A DNA stretch of 64,000 bases from an uncultured Pelagibacteraceae bacterium. Lineage in GTDB: Bacteria > Pseudomonadota > Alphaproteobacteria > Pelagibacterales > Pelagibacteraceae. Shown here in pieces: positions 52,034 through 61,297 of the stretch (its first letter is position 1; every line of letters starts with the position of its first letter). The DNA lies in assembly GCA_902521075.1 (NCBI GenBank), contig CABYQM010000002.1, forward strand, positions 1-64,000, given 5' to 3'. A program made the translations under genes and the position numbers. The notes below the pieces were generated by a model. That model saw only the letters and a program-made list of their open reading frames with translations. It searched no databases and had not been told where the DNA came from.

Positions 52034-53115
52034 TGTATTTAATAATAACTAGAACTTTTCCACCCGACGTTGGTGGTATGCAAAATCTAATGTGGGGATT
52101 AGCAAGATCTTTATCAAAGTTAGATATGGTTAAAGTTTTTGCAGATTACCACGAAGATCATAAAAAATTTGATGAGAAAGTTTCATTTACAATTGAAAGA
52201 GTTAGTGGAGTTAAATTATTAAGAAAATACAGAAAATCTCTACTAATAAATGAATATTTAAATGAAAATAAAAATGTAAATTGCATTATTGCAGATCACT
52301 GGAAAAGTTTAGAGCTTATAAAATCCTCAAAAAAGAAAATATGTTTAATTCATTCTAAAGAAATTAATCACCCTAAAGGATCTAGACTAAACAAAAAAGT
52401 TTTAGAAGTTTTAAATAATGTTGATCATGTGGTAGCAAACTCAAATTTTACGAAAAATTTAGCAGTTAATCTAGGAGTTGATGAAAAAAAACTAATAGTC
52501 ATAAATCCAGGTGTAGATCCTGTTGAAGAAATTCCAAAAGATGACCTTAAACAAGCAGAAGAAATGCTAAAAGGAAAAAAACAAAGGTTAATTACTGTTT
52601 CTAGATTTGACAAAAGAAAAAATCACGAAAAAGTTATAATGGCTATTAGGAATTTAAAAGAGAAATATCCTGATATTACTTACACTTGTATAGGATACGG
52701 AGATGAAGAAGAAAATTTGAAAAAATTAGTAATAGAGCTAAAGCTAGATAAGTATGTAGTTTTTTTAAGTGATATTTCTAATGAATTAAAAAATGCATTA
52801 ATTGCAAAATCAAATATTTTTATAATGCCATCAATAATTCACAAAACTTCAGTTGAGGGCTTTGGGATTTCTTTTATTGAGGCTGCACAATATGGGATTC
52901 CATCTATAGGTGGTAAAGATGGTGGTGCTTCTGATGCAATTGTTCATAATAAAACGGGATTAATTTGCGATGGCAATAATCTAGACGAAATTTATTCAAG
53001 TATAGATAATTTATTTGTAGGTAATAAATATATTGAGTTTGGAAAAGAGTGCAAAACTCATTCAGAAAATTTTCTTTGGGATAAGATAATTGAAAACTAT
53101 AAACGAATCTTATAA
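52033..53115 (+). CDS. GT4-type glycosyltransferase
   Basis: It has 360 residues. GT-B fold landmarks: PPDVGGMQNLMWGLARSL at the N-terminus, VVANSNFTKNLAVNLGV, INPGVDP and LITVSRFDKRKNHEKVIMAI (nucleotide-sugar domain), and SVEGFGISFIEAAQYGIPSI with the donor-binding Glu-x7-Glu type signature. It probably acts in LPS or other surface glycan synthesis; the sugar donor and acceptor are unknown. It overlaps the thioredoxin-fold gene by one base. Confidence 0.9.
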   Translation: MYLIITRTFPPDVGGMQNLMWGLARSLSKLDMVKVFADYHEDHKKFDEKVSFTIERVSGVKLLRKYRKSLLINEYLNENKNVNCIIADHWKSLELIKSSKKKICLIHSKEINHPKGSRLNKKVLEVLNNVDHVVANSNFTKNLAVNLGVDEKKLIVINPGVDPVEEIPKDDLKQAEEMLKGKKQRLITVSRFDKRKNHEKVIMAIRNLKEKYPDITYTCIGYGDEEENLKKLVIELKLDKYVVFLSDISNELKNALIAKSNIFIMPSIIHKTSVEGFGISFIEAAQYGIPSIGGKDGGASDAIVHNKTGLICDGNNLDEIYSSIDNLFVGNKYIEFGKECKTHSENFLWDKIIENYKRIL

Positions 53116-53124
53116 AATTATCAT

Positions 53125-53544
53125 ATGATTGAAAAATTTAATGGAATAGTTTATTTAATTATTTTTATTGTTCATTTTTTGGTTTATGCAGTTTATGCTT
53201 TTAGAACCGTTGTTGGGACTAAAGCATTTATGGATCAATATAAAATAGATCATAGTGCTGCGGTAATGGTAAGATTTTTTGGAGCAGCATTTATAGGCTC
53301 TATATTAATGGCCATATACATAATGTTTGTTAGAGATGGTGGGGTAAATGGAACTTGGGGTTTCTTTAATTTAATATTTGTTCAAAACCTAATGTATTTT
53401 GTAGTTGGTGTTTATACAATATACATTAATAAATTAGGTCATAATGAGAAAACAAATAGCGAAGGTGTAGTAGCTTCTGCGGCTCTAACAATTTTAAGTG
53501 CTGTACTAATTTATGGTCTTTCAGACAAAATTTATATTAGTTAA
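53125..53544 (+). CDS. Small four-helix membrane protein, unknown function
   Basis: No family recognised. It has 139 residues with four predicted membrane segments (about 7-30, 46-67, 79-100, 115-133) separated by short loops. The loop after helix 1 has RTVVGTKAFMDQYKID and the loop after helix 3 is polar (NKLGHNEKTNSE). The start is 9 nt after the glycosyltransferase stop, so they may be cotranscribed. Its end overlaps the convergent tctA by 4 bases. Confidence 0.7.
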   Translation: MIEKFNGIVYLIIFIVHFLVYAVYAFRTVVGTKAFMDQYKIDHSAAVMVRFFGAAFIGSILMAIYIMFVRDGGVNGTWGFFNLIFVQNLMYFVVGVYTIYINKLGHNEKTNSEGVVASAALTILSAVLIYGLSDKIYIS

Positions 53545-55040
53545 GTTTTTTTTCTAAATGTTGAAAATATCTGCCAAAAGACAATCACAACAGTTATAAT
53601 TAAGATAATCAATGTTATAGGTCTGTCCCACAAGAAATTAGGTGAACCATCACTTATTAATAGTGATCTTCTCAATGTTTCCTCCATTAGTCCCCCGAGA
53701 ACAAAAGCCAATATTAAAGGTGGCATAGGAAAATCATAGAGCCTTAAAAAAGTTGCAACCACTGCAATACCTATCATTAAGAAAATATCAAAATTATTAA
53801 ATGACATTAAATAAATTCCTGTCACTGAGAAAAATAAAATTAATGGAATTAAGTAATTTCTAGGTACCGCTAAAATTCTAGCGATATAGGGAATTAATGG
53901 CAAATTTAAAATTAAAAGTACAACCATACCAATGTACATTGACATAATAACCGACCAAAAAATTTCAGGGTTTGTTTGATAAAGTCTTGGTCCAGGCTGA
54001 ATACCAAATCCTAAAAGAGCTCCGAGCATTACAGCAGTTGTTCCACTTCCAGGAATTCCTAATGTTAGTAACGGAACAAAAGAACCAGAGCAAGCCGCAT
54101 TATTTGCTGTCTCTGGTGCTGATAAACCATGAACGCTACCTTTTCCAAACTTTTGTTTTTCTTCTTCGTTTACATAATTTCTTTCCATTCCATATGCTAA
54201 GAAAGATGCAATTGTTGCGCCTGCACCAGGTAAAACACCAATTAAGAAACCAAGTATTGAGGACCTAGGTATTGTTTTAGCCATTTTAATCGTTTCTTCT
54301 TTATTTACTTTAATTGAACCTAATTCTGTTAATGAGATTTGTTTTGCAGCTCTGTTTGGATCCTTTCCTCTAAAAATAATTGTTAGAGCTTCACTCATTG
54401 CAAATGTAGCCATGACAATTAATACAAAGCTTATTCCATCAGTTAAATTCATATTGTTAAATGTGAACCTTGTAATATCTGACAATGAGTCCTGACCAAC
54501 TGTTGCTAGCATTAATCCTAAAACTACCATCATCATTGCTTTTAAAAACTGTCCTTTAGATGAGAATGCAGAAATTGCAGTTAAACCTAAAATCATTAGT
54601 GCAAAATAATCAGGTGATCTAAAAGCTAAACTTACTTTTGACAAACTAGGGGCTGCAACTAATAAAAATATTGCAGAAATTGTTCCACCTGCAAATGAAC
54701 TATAAGCAGCGATTGCCAAAGCTTTACCAGCTTTACCTTGTTGCGCCATTGGATAGCCGTCAAATGCAGTAGCAACAGTTCCTGGTATTCCAGGTGCATT
54801 TAACAAAATTGAGGATGTAGATCCTCCAAATACTGCACCGTAGTAAACACCTGCCATCAAAATCAAACCCGTAGATGGATCAAAGCCATAAGTAATTGGT
54901 ATCATTAATGCAATTGCAGTCATTGGACCAAGTCCTGGTAACATTCCAATTATTGTTCCTGCAAAACATCCAACCATCACCATTAAAATATTCGTTAATG
55001 ATAGCGCAGTTGATAAACCAATTAGTATTCCTTCGATCAT
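53541..55040 (-). CDS. tctA: Tripartite tricarboxylate transporter large membrane subunit (TctA)
   Basis: It has 499 residues and about 12 transmembrane segments. Family motifs: GCFAGTIIGMLPGLGPMTAI (about residues 23-42), AGVYYGAVFGGSTSSILLN, PGTVATAFDGYPMAQQGKAG, GFLIGVLPGAGATIASFLAYG and FVPLLTLGIPGSGTTAVMLG. It is the ion-driven channel for a carboxylate bound by TctC. Its start overlaps the tctB stop by 4 bases. Confidence 0.96.
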   Translation of the reverse strand: MIEGILIGLSTALSLTNILMVMVGCFAGTIIGMLPGLGPMTAIALMIPITYGFDPSTGLILMAGVYYGAVFGGSTSSILLNAPGIPGTVATAFDGYPMAQQGKAGKALAIAAYSSFAGGTISAIFLLVAAPSLSKVSLAFRSPDYFALMILGLTAISAFSSKGQFLKAMMMVVLGLMLATVGQDSLSDITRFTFNNMNLTDGISFVLIVMATFAMSEALTIIFRGKDPNRAAKQISLTELGSIKVNKEETIKMAKTIPRSSILGFLIGVLPGAGATIASFLAYGMERNYVNEEEKQKFGKGSVHGLSAPETANNAACSGSFVPLLTLGIPGSGTTAVMLGALLGFGIQPGPRLYQTNPEIFWSVIMSMYIGMVVLLILNLPLIPYIARILAVPRNYLIPLILFFSVTGIYLMSFNNFDIFLMIGIAVVATFLRLYDFPMPPLILAFVLGGLMEETLRRSLLISDGSPNFLWDRPITLIILIITVVIVFWQIFSTFRKKT

Positions 55041-55507
55041 CCCATAACTCCAATATATTTTAAAAACGGATCACGTAGGTAAATGTTTAATAAACCATGT
55101 AACAAATACATAAATGCAGCAACAAATGGGAAAGATAAAATAAACATTAACCCCCATCTTCTTTCACCTAAGAAATAGTAAGATGCAAAAAGAAATAAAG
55201 AAGTTGATATAAAATATCCAATTTTCAAAATTACAGCTGCATATATTAGAGAGATAATTATTAGATAAATTATACTTTTATAATCTAAGTGTTTGTGATT
55301 TACCTCTGTAGTAACTTTCTCAGGTAAAACTATTTTTAAACTCGATAAAATTATTCCTGCCCAACCTAAATATATTGGAAAAGTCCTAGCATTGAATGGT
55401 GCACTCTCATCGAATGCAAATACTTGAATGTTGTAAGCCGTGTATAAATAAAATACTGATAAAACTAAAAAAAGCAGTGAGATAAATTTTGTAGGACTTA
55501 TTCTCAC
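55037..55507 (-). CDS. tctB: Tripartite tricarboxylate transporter small membrane subunit (TctB)
   Basis: It has 156 residues and four hydrophobic segments, consistent with TctB. Sequence similarity across TctB proteins is low, so the call rests on size, topology, the ARTFPIYLGWAGIILS region near residue 40 and the position between tctC and tctA. It overlaps tctA by 4 bases. Confidence 0.9.
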   Translation of the reverse strand: MRISPTKFISLLFLVLSVFYLYTAYNIQVFAFDESAPFNARTFPIYLGWAGIILSSLKIVLPEKVTTEVNHKHLDYKSIIYLIIISLIYAAVILKIGYFISTSLFLFASYYFLGERRWGLMFILSFPFVAAFMYLLHGLLNIYLRDPFLKYIGVMG

Positions 55508-55537
55508 TGCTTTACATTCTTTAATAATCTATAAAAA

Positions 55538-56512
55538 TTATATTACTCCAAGTTTTTTCATCAGAGCTGTCATTTCAACTGTTTGTTTTTCCAAGAACGC
55601 ATCAAATTTAGAACCTGGGTTATAAATATTTACCCATGCATTTCTTTTTCTAACAGCTTCCCACTCTGGTGTCTTTTGAACATCACCAAGCATTTTAGAG
55701 ATTTTGTTATAGTCACTCATACTCATGCTTTTTGGTGCAAAGAAACCTCTCCAGTTAACAAACTGAACATCATATCCTTGCTCTTTTAGTGTTGGAGCTT
55801 CTGGTGCATCACCTACTCTTTCAGGAGCTGTGATACCAATTATTCTCACTTGATCTCTAGCACCCATTACTTCACCTAAACCCGTTGAAAGTATTTGAGT
55901 TTCTCCAGATAAAAGTCCAGCAAGCGCTTTTCCACCAGCATCATATGGAACATAAATCACATCGTTTGGATTTGCTCCAGCTGCTTGGAAAGCTAACGCA
56001 CCAATTAAGTGGTCCATGCTTCCTCTTACAGATCCTCCAGCCATTTTAATTGACTTTGGATCTTTTTGATATTGATCAACTGCATCTTTGAAATTTTTGA
56101 TAGGTGAATTTTTTGCAACAACTATTGCACCATAATCTCCAATTACACCTGCAATTGGTTTAACATCTTTATAAGATAAAGTGCCAGTACCTTTTACATA
56201 ACCCTTGTGTCTTGTAATAGATCTTAACACCAATGGTGTTGACTGAACTAAAACTGTATCTTTCGGAGCGTTATTGATTAGGTAAGCCAAAGCCTTACCA
56301 CCTCCACCACCTGACATGTTTTCAAATGATGCACTTTTCAAAAAACCAGCTTTTGTTAATGCTTCTCCAGTACCTCTAGCAGTTCCATCCCAACCACCAC
56401 CAGCACCACCGCCAATTAAAAAATGTAATTTTTCAACTGCAAATGAACTTGTTGATGAAAATAGAAGAAAAGCAGAGAATAAAACTGAAATAAAAGTTTT
56501 AATTAGTTTCAT
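55538..56512 (-). CDS. tctC: Tripartite tricarboxylate transporter periplasmic binding protein (TctC/BugT)
   Basis: It has 324 residues from the ATG at 56512. Signal peptide MKLIKTF...SSFA (about 25 residues); an in-frame ATG 14 codons upstream is not needed. Bug-family landmarks: LIGGGAGGGWDGTARGTGEAL (about residues 31-51), the VIGDYGAIVVAKNSP segment, MAGGSVRGSMDHLIG and NDVIYVPYDAGGKALAGLLSG. It resembles the BugT/tricarboxylate-binding group, but the ligand is unknown. Not preceded by a two-component tctDE pair in this window. Confidence 0.93.
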   Translation of the reverse strand: MKLIKTFISVLFSAFLLFSSTSSFAVEKLHFLIGGGAGGGWDGTARGTGEALTKAGFLKSASFENMSGGGGGKALAYLINNAPKDTVLVQSTPLVLRSITRHKGYVKGTGTLSYKDVKPIAGVIGDYGAIVVAKNSPIKNFKDAVDQYQKDPKSIKMAGGSVRGSMDHLIGALAFQAAGANPNDVIYVPYDAGGKALAGLLSGETQILSTGLGEVMGARDQVRIIGITAPERVGDAPEAPTLKEQGYDVQFVNWRGFFAPKSMSMSDYNKISKMLGDVQKTPEWEAVRKRNAWVNIYNPGSKFDAFLEKQTVEMTALMKKLGVI

Positions 56513-56573
56513 TATTTCCTCTCTTATTATATTTATGAAAACATCATTAAACATAAGTTATAAATTTTAGTCA

Positions 56574-57653
56574 ATGCTCAAATATAATTTTTCCAAAAAT
56601 ATAAAGGAATATATTTTAGCTTTAGTAGGTAGTTATAAAGCTCTATTTATAGGACTTGTTGGTGGATACTTAGGTACTTTAATTAATCTACCTTTGCCCT
56701 GGTTATTAGGATCTCTAGGTTTAAATTTATGTTTCGCATTTACAAATTTTAAAATAGTTTTTCCAACTAAATTATTAAATCCTATATTTTTAATTGTTGG
56801 TATAATTCTTGGTGGAACTTTAAATGTAACATTATTGTATAAAATTCATTTATGGGTTTTTTCGTCATTAGCGATGTTAATCTGCACAATAGTCAGCACT
56901 ATTTTTGCTGGTTATTATTTTTTTAAAGTTTGTAAATTTAGTAAATTCATTTCAGTTTTAGCAGCTCTTCCGGGCGCATTTGTTCCAATATCTGCAGCAT
57001 TATTAGAATTTGGTAAATCAAAAAACGATAAGGGTGTTTTGATTCCTCAAGCTACAAGAGTGATATTTATTGTAAGTTTTGTGCCTATTTTTTTTATTAA
57101 TAATTTAGGCTTCTCGGAAATGACAGGTTATAACTATGAAAATATCTATAACGAAAGATATTTTTTAGAAATATTATTTCTGTTAATAATTTGTTTCATT
57201 TTTGCAAACATCTTAAAAAATTATAAAATTCCATCACCTACTTTGGTTGGTGCAATGGCTTTATCTGGTGCTTTTTATACTTTTGAAATAATTAATGCCA
57301 GATTTCCAGATGCATTTATAAATATTGCATTTATATTTCTAGGCACTGCTTTAGGTACCAGATTAAACGGATTAAAAATTAAAGAGTTATTATTTTTTAT
57401 ATTTCATGGAATAATAGTTAGTTCAATTTTGGTAATTGTTGCAATGATAACTGCTTATTTGCTCACTTATATAGGTTTTGAATTTATTCCAACTTTTTTA
57501 AGTTTTGCACCTGGAGGAATTCATGAAATGGTTGTTATTAGTGTTGCTTATAACATAGATCCAATATTTGTGAGCTACCATCATTTTTTAAGAATTTTTA
57601 TAATAGTTTTATTTTTGCCTTTTTTATTGTCAAAATTTAGAAAAACTAATTAA
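56574..57653 (+). CDS. AbrB-family membrane protein (putative permease)
   Basis: It has 359 residues and about ten hydrophobic segments in two repeats. The repeat motif appears as GLVGGYLGTLINLPLPWLLG (about residues 27-46) and PSPTLVGAMALSGAFYTF in the second half; FAPGGIHEMVVISVAYNID near the end is typical of the family. The family name is unrelated to the AbrB transcription factor. It diverges from tctC across 61 bp; TctABC and AbrB-type proteins are often neighbours, and shared substrate transport is possible. Overlaps the convergent GT9 gene by 8 bases. Confidence 0.85.
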   Translation: MLKYNFSKNIKEYILALVGSYKALFIGLVGGYLGTLINLPLPWLLGSLGLNLCFAFTNFKIVFPTKLLNPIFLIVGIILGGTLNVTLLYKIHLWVFSSLAMLICTIVSTIFAGYYFFKVCKFSKFISVLAALPGAFVPISAALLEFGKSKNDKGVLIPQATRVIFIVSFVPIFFINNLGFSEMTGYNYENIYNERYFLEILFLLIICFIFANILKNYKIPSPTLVGAMALSGAFYTFEIINARFPDAFINIAFIFLGTALGTRLNGLKIKELLFFIFHGIIVSSILVIVAMITAYLLTYIGFEFIPTFLSFAPGGIHEMVVISVAYNIDPIFVSYHHFLRIFIIVLFLPFLLSKFRKTN

Positions 57654-58587
57654 TAGCTTCTTGCATTCTTTGAAATACTTTATCCGCTGAAAGTTTAGAC
57701 AAATCTGAAACTTGGATTGCTTTAAAATGTTCTCTTTCAATACTAACTTTTTTTGCAGTAGTATGCGATCCAAATAAAACTAATCCTTTTACATTTAAAT
57801 GAGCCGCCATATGTGCTGGCCCAGTATCATTAGATATAACAAAATAACTTTCTTTTATTAATGATGAAAGTTGAGAAATGTTGAGCGCTTTATCATTATC
57901 TAAAATAATATTAGCATCAATATCATTAGCTAATTTGATTTCATTAGGGCCGGGAGCAATTAAAATTTGGATTTCATCTCCAAAAGCAGATTTAATTTTT
58001 TTTATCAATTCATTGTAATATGGCCATCTTTTTATAGTTAAATGAGATGATGAAAAGGGGAATAAAATTAAATATTTGTTTAAATTATATTTTTTTTTGA
58101 TTTCTGAAATATCCTCACAGCTCCAAGTAAAGTCTGGTTTAGTTACGTGATTAGTTTTAATTCCAGAAACATTTAATTGGTGTTCAAAGCGGTTTAGTAC
58201 AGTGTCTTTATCAAAATCAATCTTACTAGTTCCTTCAGGAAGTGTTGTTTCTGTTGATGACCAAATATCTGATGTTGCTTTTGGAAATAGAACATTTTTA
58301 TAAAAACTAGTTCTTTTAGAATTTTGAAGGTCGTAAACTTTAATAAATTTATATTTTTTTATCTTTCTCATTAATAAATATAAATAAATTAAGTTAAACC
58401 TAGAGAGTCTTTTATCTAAAATGACATCAGTTATATATGGATTTTTTTTTAATAAATCATAATAAGGTTTGGTTGATAGTATATAAAGATCATCATTTGG
58501 ATGATTATCAGATATATCTTGAATTGCACCACTTGCTTGCGCTATATCACCTAAAGATCCATGTTTTATAATAAGTATATTAGACAT
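57646..58587 (-). CDS. GT9 glycosyltransferase (heptosyltransferase-like)
   Basis: It has 313 residues. N-terminal ILIIKHGSLGDIAQASGAIQ (GDI motif, about residues 4-23) and C-terminal FVISNDTGPAHMAAHLNVKGL, with the D-x-GP-H motif, mark the ADP-heptose LPS heptosyltransferase family. It probably adds a sugar to the LPS core. The acceptor is unknown, and no other LPS-core genes are adjacent. Confidence 0.9.
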   Translation of the reverse strand: MSNILIIKHGSLGDIAQASGAIQDISDNHPNDDLYILSTKPYYDLLKKNPYITDVILDKRLSRFNLIYLYLLMRKIKKYKFIKVYDLQNSKRTSFYKNVLFPKATSDIWSSTETTLPEGTSKIDFDKDTVLNRFEHQLNVSGIKTNHVTKPDFTWSCEDISEIKKKYNLNKYLILFPFSSSHLTIKRWPYYNELIKKIKSAFGDEIQILIAPGPNEIKLANDIDANIILDNDKALNISQLSSLIKESYFVISNDTGPAHMAAHLNVKGLVLFGSHTTAKKVSIEREHFKAIQVSDLSKLSADKVFQRMQEAIN

Positions 58588-58619
58588 ATTTTTAACAACT
58601 TAACATAATATCAATTTAT

Positions 58620-59009
58620 ATGAATAAAATTTTAGTAGAAGTATCAGTTGGAGAATTACTGGATAAAATTTCAATTTTAGAAATTAAATCTGAAAAAATT
58701 AAAGATCCTGAGAAACTAAACTTTATAAATGATGAATATAAAATTTTAAAAGATCAATTAAATACAAATATTAAAAATTACAGTGAAATTGAAAGTTTAT
58801 ATAATTCACTAAAAGAAATTAATTCAAAGCTTTGGGTAATAGAAGATGATAAAAGATTATGTGAAAAAAATTCTGATTTTGGTGAAAAATTTATTAAATT
58901 ATCAAGAGATGTTCACTTCCTAAATGATGAAAGGGCAAAATTGAAATTAGAAATAAATAATAAAAGTGGTTCTAAAATTAAAGAAATTAAAGAATACACA
59001 AAATATTAA
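58620..59009 (+). CDS. DUF6165-like coiled-coil protein
   Basis: It has 129 residues. It begins ILVEVSVGELLDKISILEIK, which resembles the DUF6165 start seen in proteins found beside LPS glycosyltransferase genes; the rest is almost entirely charged helix, likely a coiled coil (KIKDPEKLNFINDEYKILKD and LNDERAKLKLEINN). The function is unknown. It diverges from the GT9 gene across 32 bp, which fits an LPS association. Confidence 0.75.
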   Translation: MNKILVEVSVGELLDKISILEIKSEKIKDPEKLNFINDEYKILKDQLNTNIKNYSEIESLYNSLKEINSKLWVIEDDKRLCEKNSDFGEKFIKLSRDVHFLNDERAKLKLEINNKSGSKIKEIKEYTKY

Positions 59010-59011
59010 CT

Positions 59012-59734
59012 TTATTCCCAGTCAAACCTTTGAAAAGAGTCAAATATCTTGAAAATACCTTGTGACCATTGATTACAAACTTTAGAAAACTCAGGGTCAT
59101 TCATATTTAAACATTTAAGAGATGCTATTTTGATTTCATCTTTTTTTATCACAGCAAAATCTATTGGTGGACCAACAGTTAAATCGCTTTTTAATGTAGA
59201 GTCCATTGATATCAGTGCACATCTCGATGCATCTCCAATTGAAACTTTTGGTGTGATTACTCTATCTAAAATGGGTTTTCCATATTTTACTTCACCTATA
59301 ACTAAATATGGTTTGCTATCTGCTGGACGAATATAATTACCTTGGGGGTAAACTAAATATAATTCCGGTGGTTGGTCTTTTATTTGACCACCTACAATAA
59401 AAGTTGAACCTAGTAAAACGCTATCAGTGTTAATTCCTTGAGGGGATGAATGTTCAATATTGAGAGATCCTATGTAGGATGCAATTTGATCAAAATCACT
59501 ACAGGTATTTAAATTCATAATACCTGTTTCACTTTTTAAATCTTTTTTTATTGAATTATAAACTGCTTGAGAAGTTCCAAGATTTCCCGAAGTAACAATT
59601 ACTATTGTTCTATCTCCAACATCGTGCGTTAACATTTTAGAATATATATTTACATTATCTAATCCAGCATTTGTTCTGGAGTCTGATGCAAAAACTAGTC
59701 CTGTCTCTGTTTTAATGCCAATACAATAAGTCAT
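59012..59734 (-). CDS. Anbu-type proteasome-like peptidase
   Basis: Ntn-hydrolase fold. It has 240 residues. It begins MTYCIGIKTETGLVFASDSR, where Thr2 becomes the N-terminal nucleophile after Met removal, and has FASDSRTNAGLDNVN and VIVTSGNLGTSQAVY, all typical of Anbu (ancestral beta subunit). Anbu forms a helical/lock-washer particle in studied species. The partner ATP-grasp gene is next door, divergent across 114 bp. The other usual partners (alpha-E/DUF403 and a transglutaminase-like protein) are absent from the window. Confidence 0.9.
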   Translation of the reverse strand: MTYCIGIKTETGLVFASDSRTNAGLDNVNIYSKMLTHDVGDRTIVIVTSGNLGTSQAVYNSIKKDLKSETGIMNLNTCSDFDQIASYIGSLNIEHSSPQGINTDSVLLGSTFIVGGQIKDQPPELYLVYPQGNYIRPADSKPYLVIGEVKYGKPILDRVITPKVSIGDASRCALISMDSTLKSDLTVGPPIDFAVIKKDEIKIASLKCLNMNDPEFSKVCNQWSQGIFKIFDSFQRFDWE

Positions 59735-59848
59735 AATAAGTTAAATATTTAAATTATATGTGGTTACAATAAAACCCATTTATTTCATATCAGATATCGA
59801 ATTTAATCATTTGCTTATTTAACTCTTATGTAAAAAAATTAAGTTAAT

Positions 59849-61297
59849 ATGACTGATTTTTGGAAAAATTATGACTCAAAGTCAACTTTTGATGGATATA
59901 TCAGCAAAGAGAAGAAGTTGAGAAGTCATGCTAAGATTATTGCAGGTATACTTGAAAAATATGGAAAAAAAAAATTACAAGAGATTGAGAAAAATTGTCA
60001 AAGTACAATAAGCGCTAGAGGAATAAATTTTAGAGTTTATGCTGCAAACAATAGAGCTGAAGAGAAAAAATGGCCTTTAGACATCATTCCTAGAATTATA
60101 CCAAAAAGTCAATGGTTAAAGGTTGCAAAAGGACTTGCACAAAGAGTTAAGGCACTAAATTTATTTATCGATGACGTCTACAATGCAAAAAAAATATTTA
60201 AAGATAAAGTAATACCTAAAGAATTAATTTTTAATTCTCCTTTGTATTTAAAAGAATGCGAAGGTTTCTCACCAAAACACAAAGCATGGTCTAATATATC
60301 TGGAATTGATCTTATAAAAAATATTGATGGAGATTTTTTAGTTCTGGAAGATAACCTAAGAGTTCCATCTGGAGTTTCATATATGCTAGAAAATAGAATG
60401 GTTATGAGAGATATTTTTCCAGAATTATTTACAAGATATAAGGTTTCCTCAGTTCATCAATATGCAAATAAATTATATAATTGTATGACAGAGTGTATTC
60501 CAAAGAAGACTAATAACCCACACATGGTTTTATTAACACCTGGTATTTATAATTCTGCATATTTTGAACACTCATTTCTAGCTGAACAAATGGGAATAGC
60601 ATTGGTAGAGGGTAAAGATTTATTTGTTGAAAACGATCATGTTTACATGAAAACTGTTAAAGGCCCTTTGAAGGTAGATTGTATATACAGAAGAATTGAC
60701 GACAATTTTATGGATCCAAAAGTTTTTTTTAAAGGATCCTTATTAGGTGTGCCTGGTGTTTTCAAATGTTGGAGAAAAGGGAATGTTGGAATAATAAATG
60801 CTTTGGGAACGGGAGTTGCAGATGATAAAGCTGTTTATTCTTATGTTAATAAAATGATAATTTACTATTTAGGAGAACAACCAATTATTGATCAAGTTGA
60901 AACTCTTCTCTGTGGAGATAAAAAAAATAGAGATCACGTTATAGATAATATCTCTAAGTATGTGGTAAAACCATCAAATGCATCAGGAGGTTATGGAATT
61001 ATGATTGGCCCTAAAGCTTCTAAAGCAGAAAAAGAAGAAATGATAAAAAATATAAAAAAAAATCCCAGAAATTACATTGCACAACCATTAGAAATTCTTT
61101 CTACTGTTCCTACAATCACACCTGATAACATTGAACCAAGGCATTTAGATTTAAGACCTTTTATTTTGACAGGTAAATCAACATATGTAACAACGGGGGG
61201 ATTGACTAGAGTTGCACTTAAAAAAGGTAGTACAATAGTTAATAGCTCTCAAGGTGGTGGATCTAAAGATACATTAATTGTGGATAGTAGAAATTAA
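59849..61297 (+). CDS. Circularly permuted ATP-grasp protein (Anbu-associated)
   Basis: It has 482 residues. Landmarks of the circularly permuted ATP-grasp family: WPLDIIPRIIP (near 72), VLEDNLRVPSGVSYMLENR (about 167-185), GTGVADDKAVYSYV, VVKPSNASGGYGIMIGP (about 371-387, ATP loop) and GGLTRVALKKGSTIVNSSQG near the C-terminus. The family is expected to join a carboxylate and an amine using ATP, and in other genomes it accompanies Anbu, alpha-E and transglutaminase genes. The product and substrate are unknown. Its end overlaps the convergent nitrilase by 4 bases. Confidence 0.9.
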   Translation: MTDFWKNYDSKSTFDGYISKEKKLRSHAKIIAGILEKYGKKKLQEIEKNCQSTISARGINFRVYAANNRAEEKKWPLDIIPRIIPKSQWLKVAKGLAQRVKALNLFIDDVYNAKKIFKDKVIPKELIFNSPLYLKECEGFSPKHKAWSNISGIDLIKNIDGDFLVLEDNLRVPSGVSYMLENRMVMRDIFPELFTRYKVSSVHQYANKLYNCMTECIPKKTNNPHMVLLTPGIYNSAYFEHSFLAEQMGIALVEGKDLFVENDHVYMKTVKGPLKVDCIYRRIDDNFMDPKVFFKGSLLGVPGVFKCWRKGNVGIINALGTGVADDKAVYSYVNKMIIYYLGEQPIIDQVETLLCGDKKNRDHVIDNISKYVVKPSNASGGYGIMIGPKASKAEKEEMIKNIKKNPRNYIAQPLEILSTVPTITPDNIEPRHLDLRPFILTGKSTYVTTGGLTRVALKKGSTIVNSSQGGGSKDTLIVDSRN

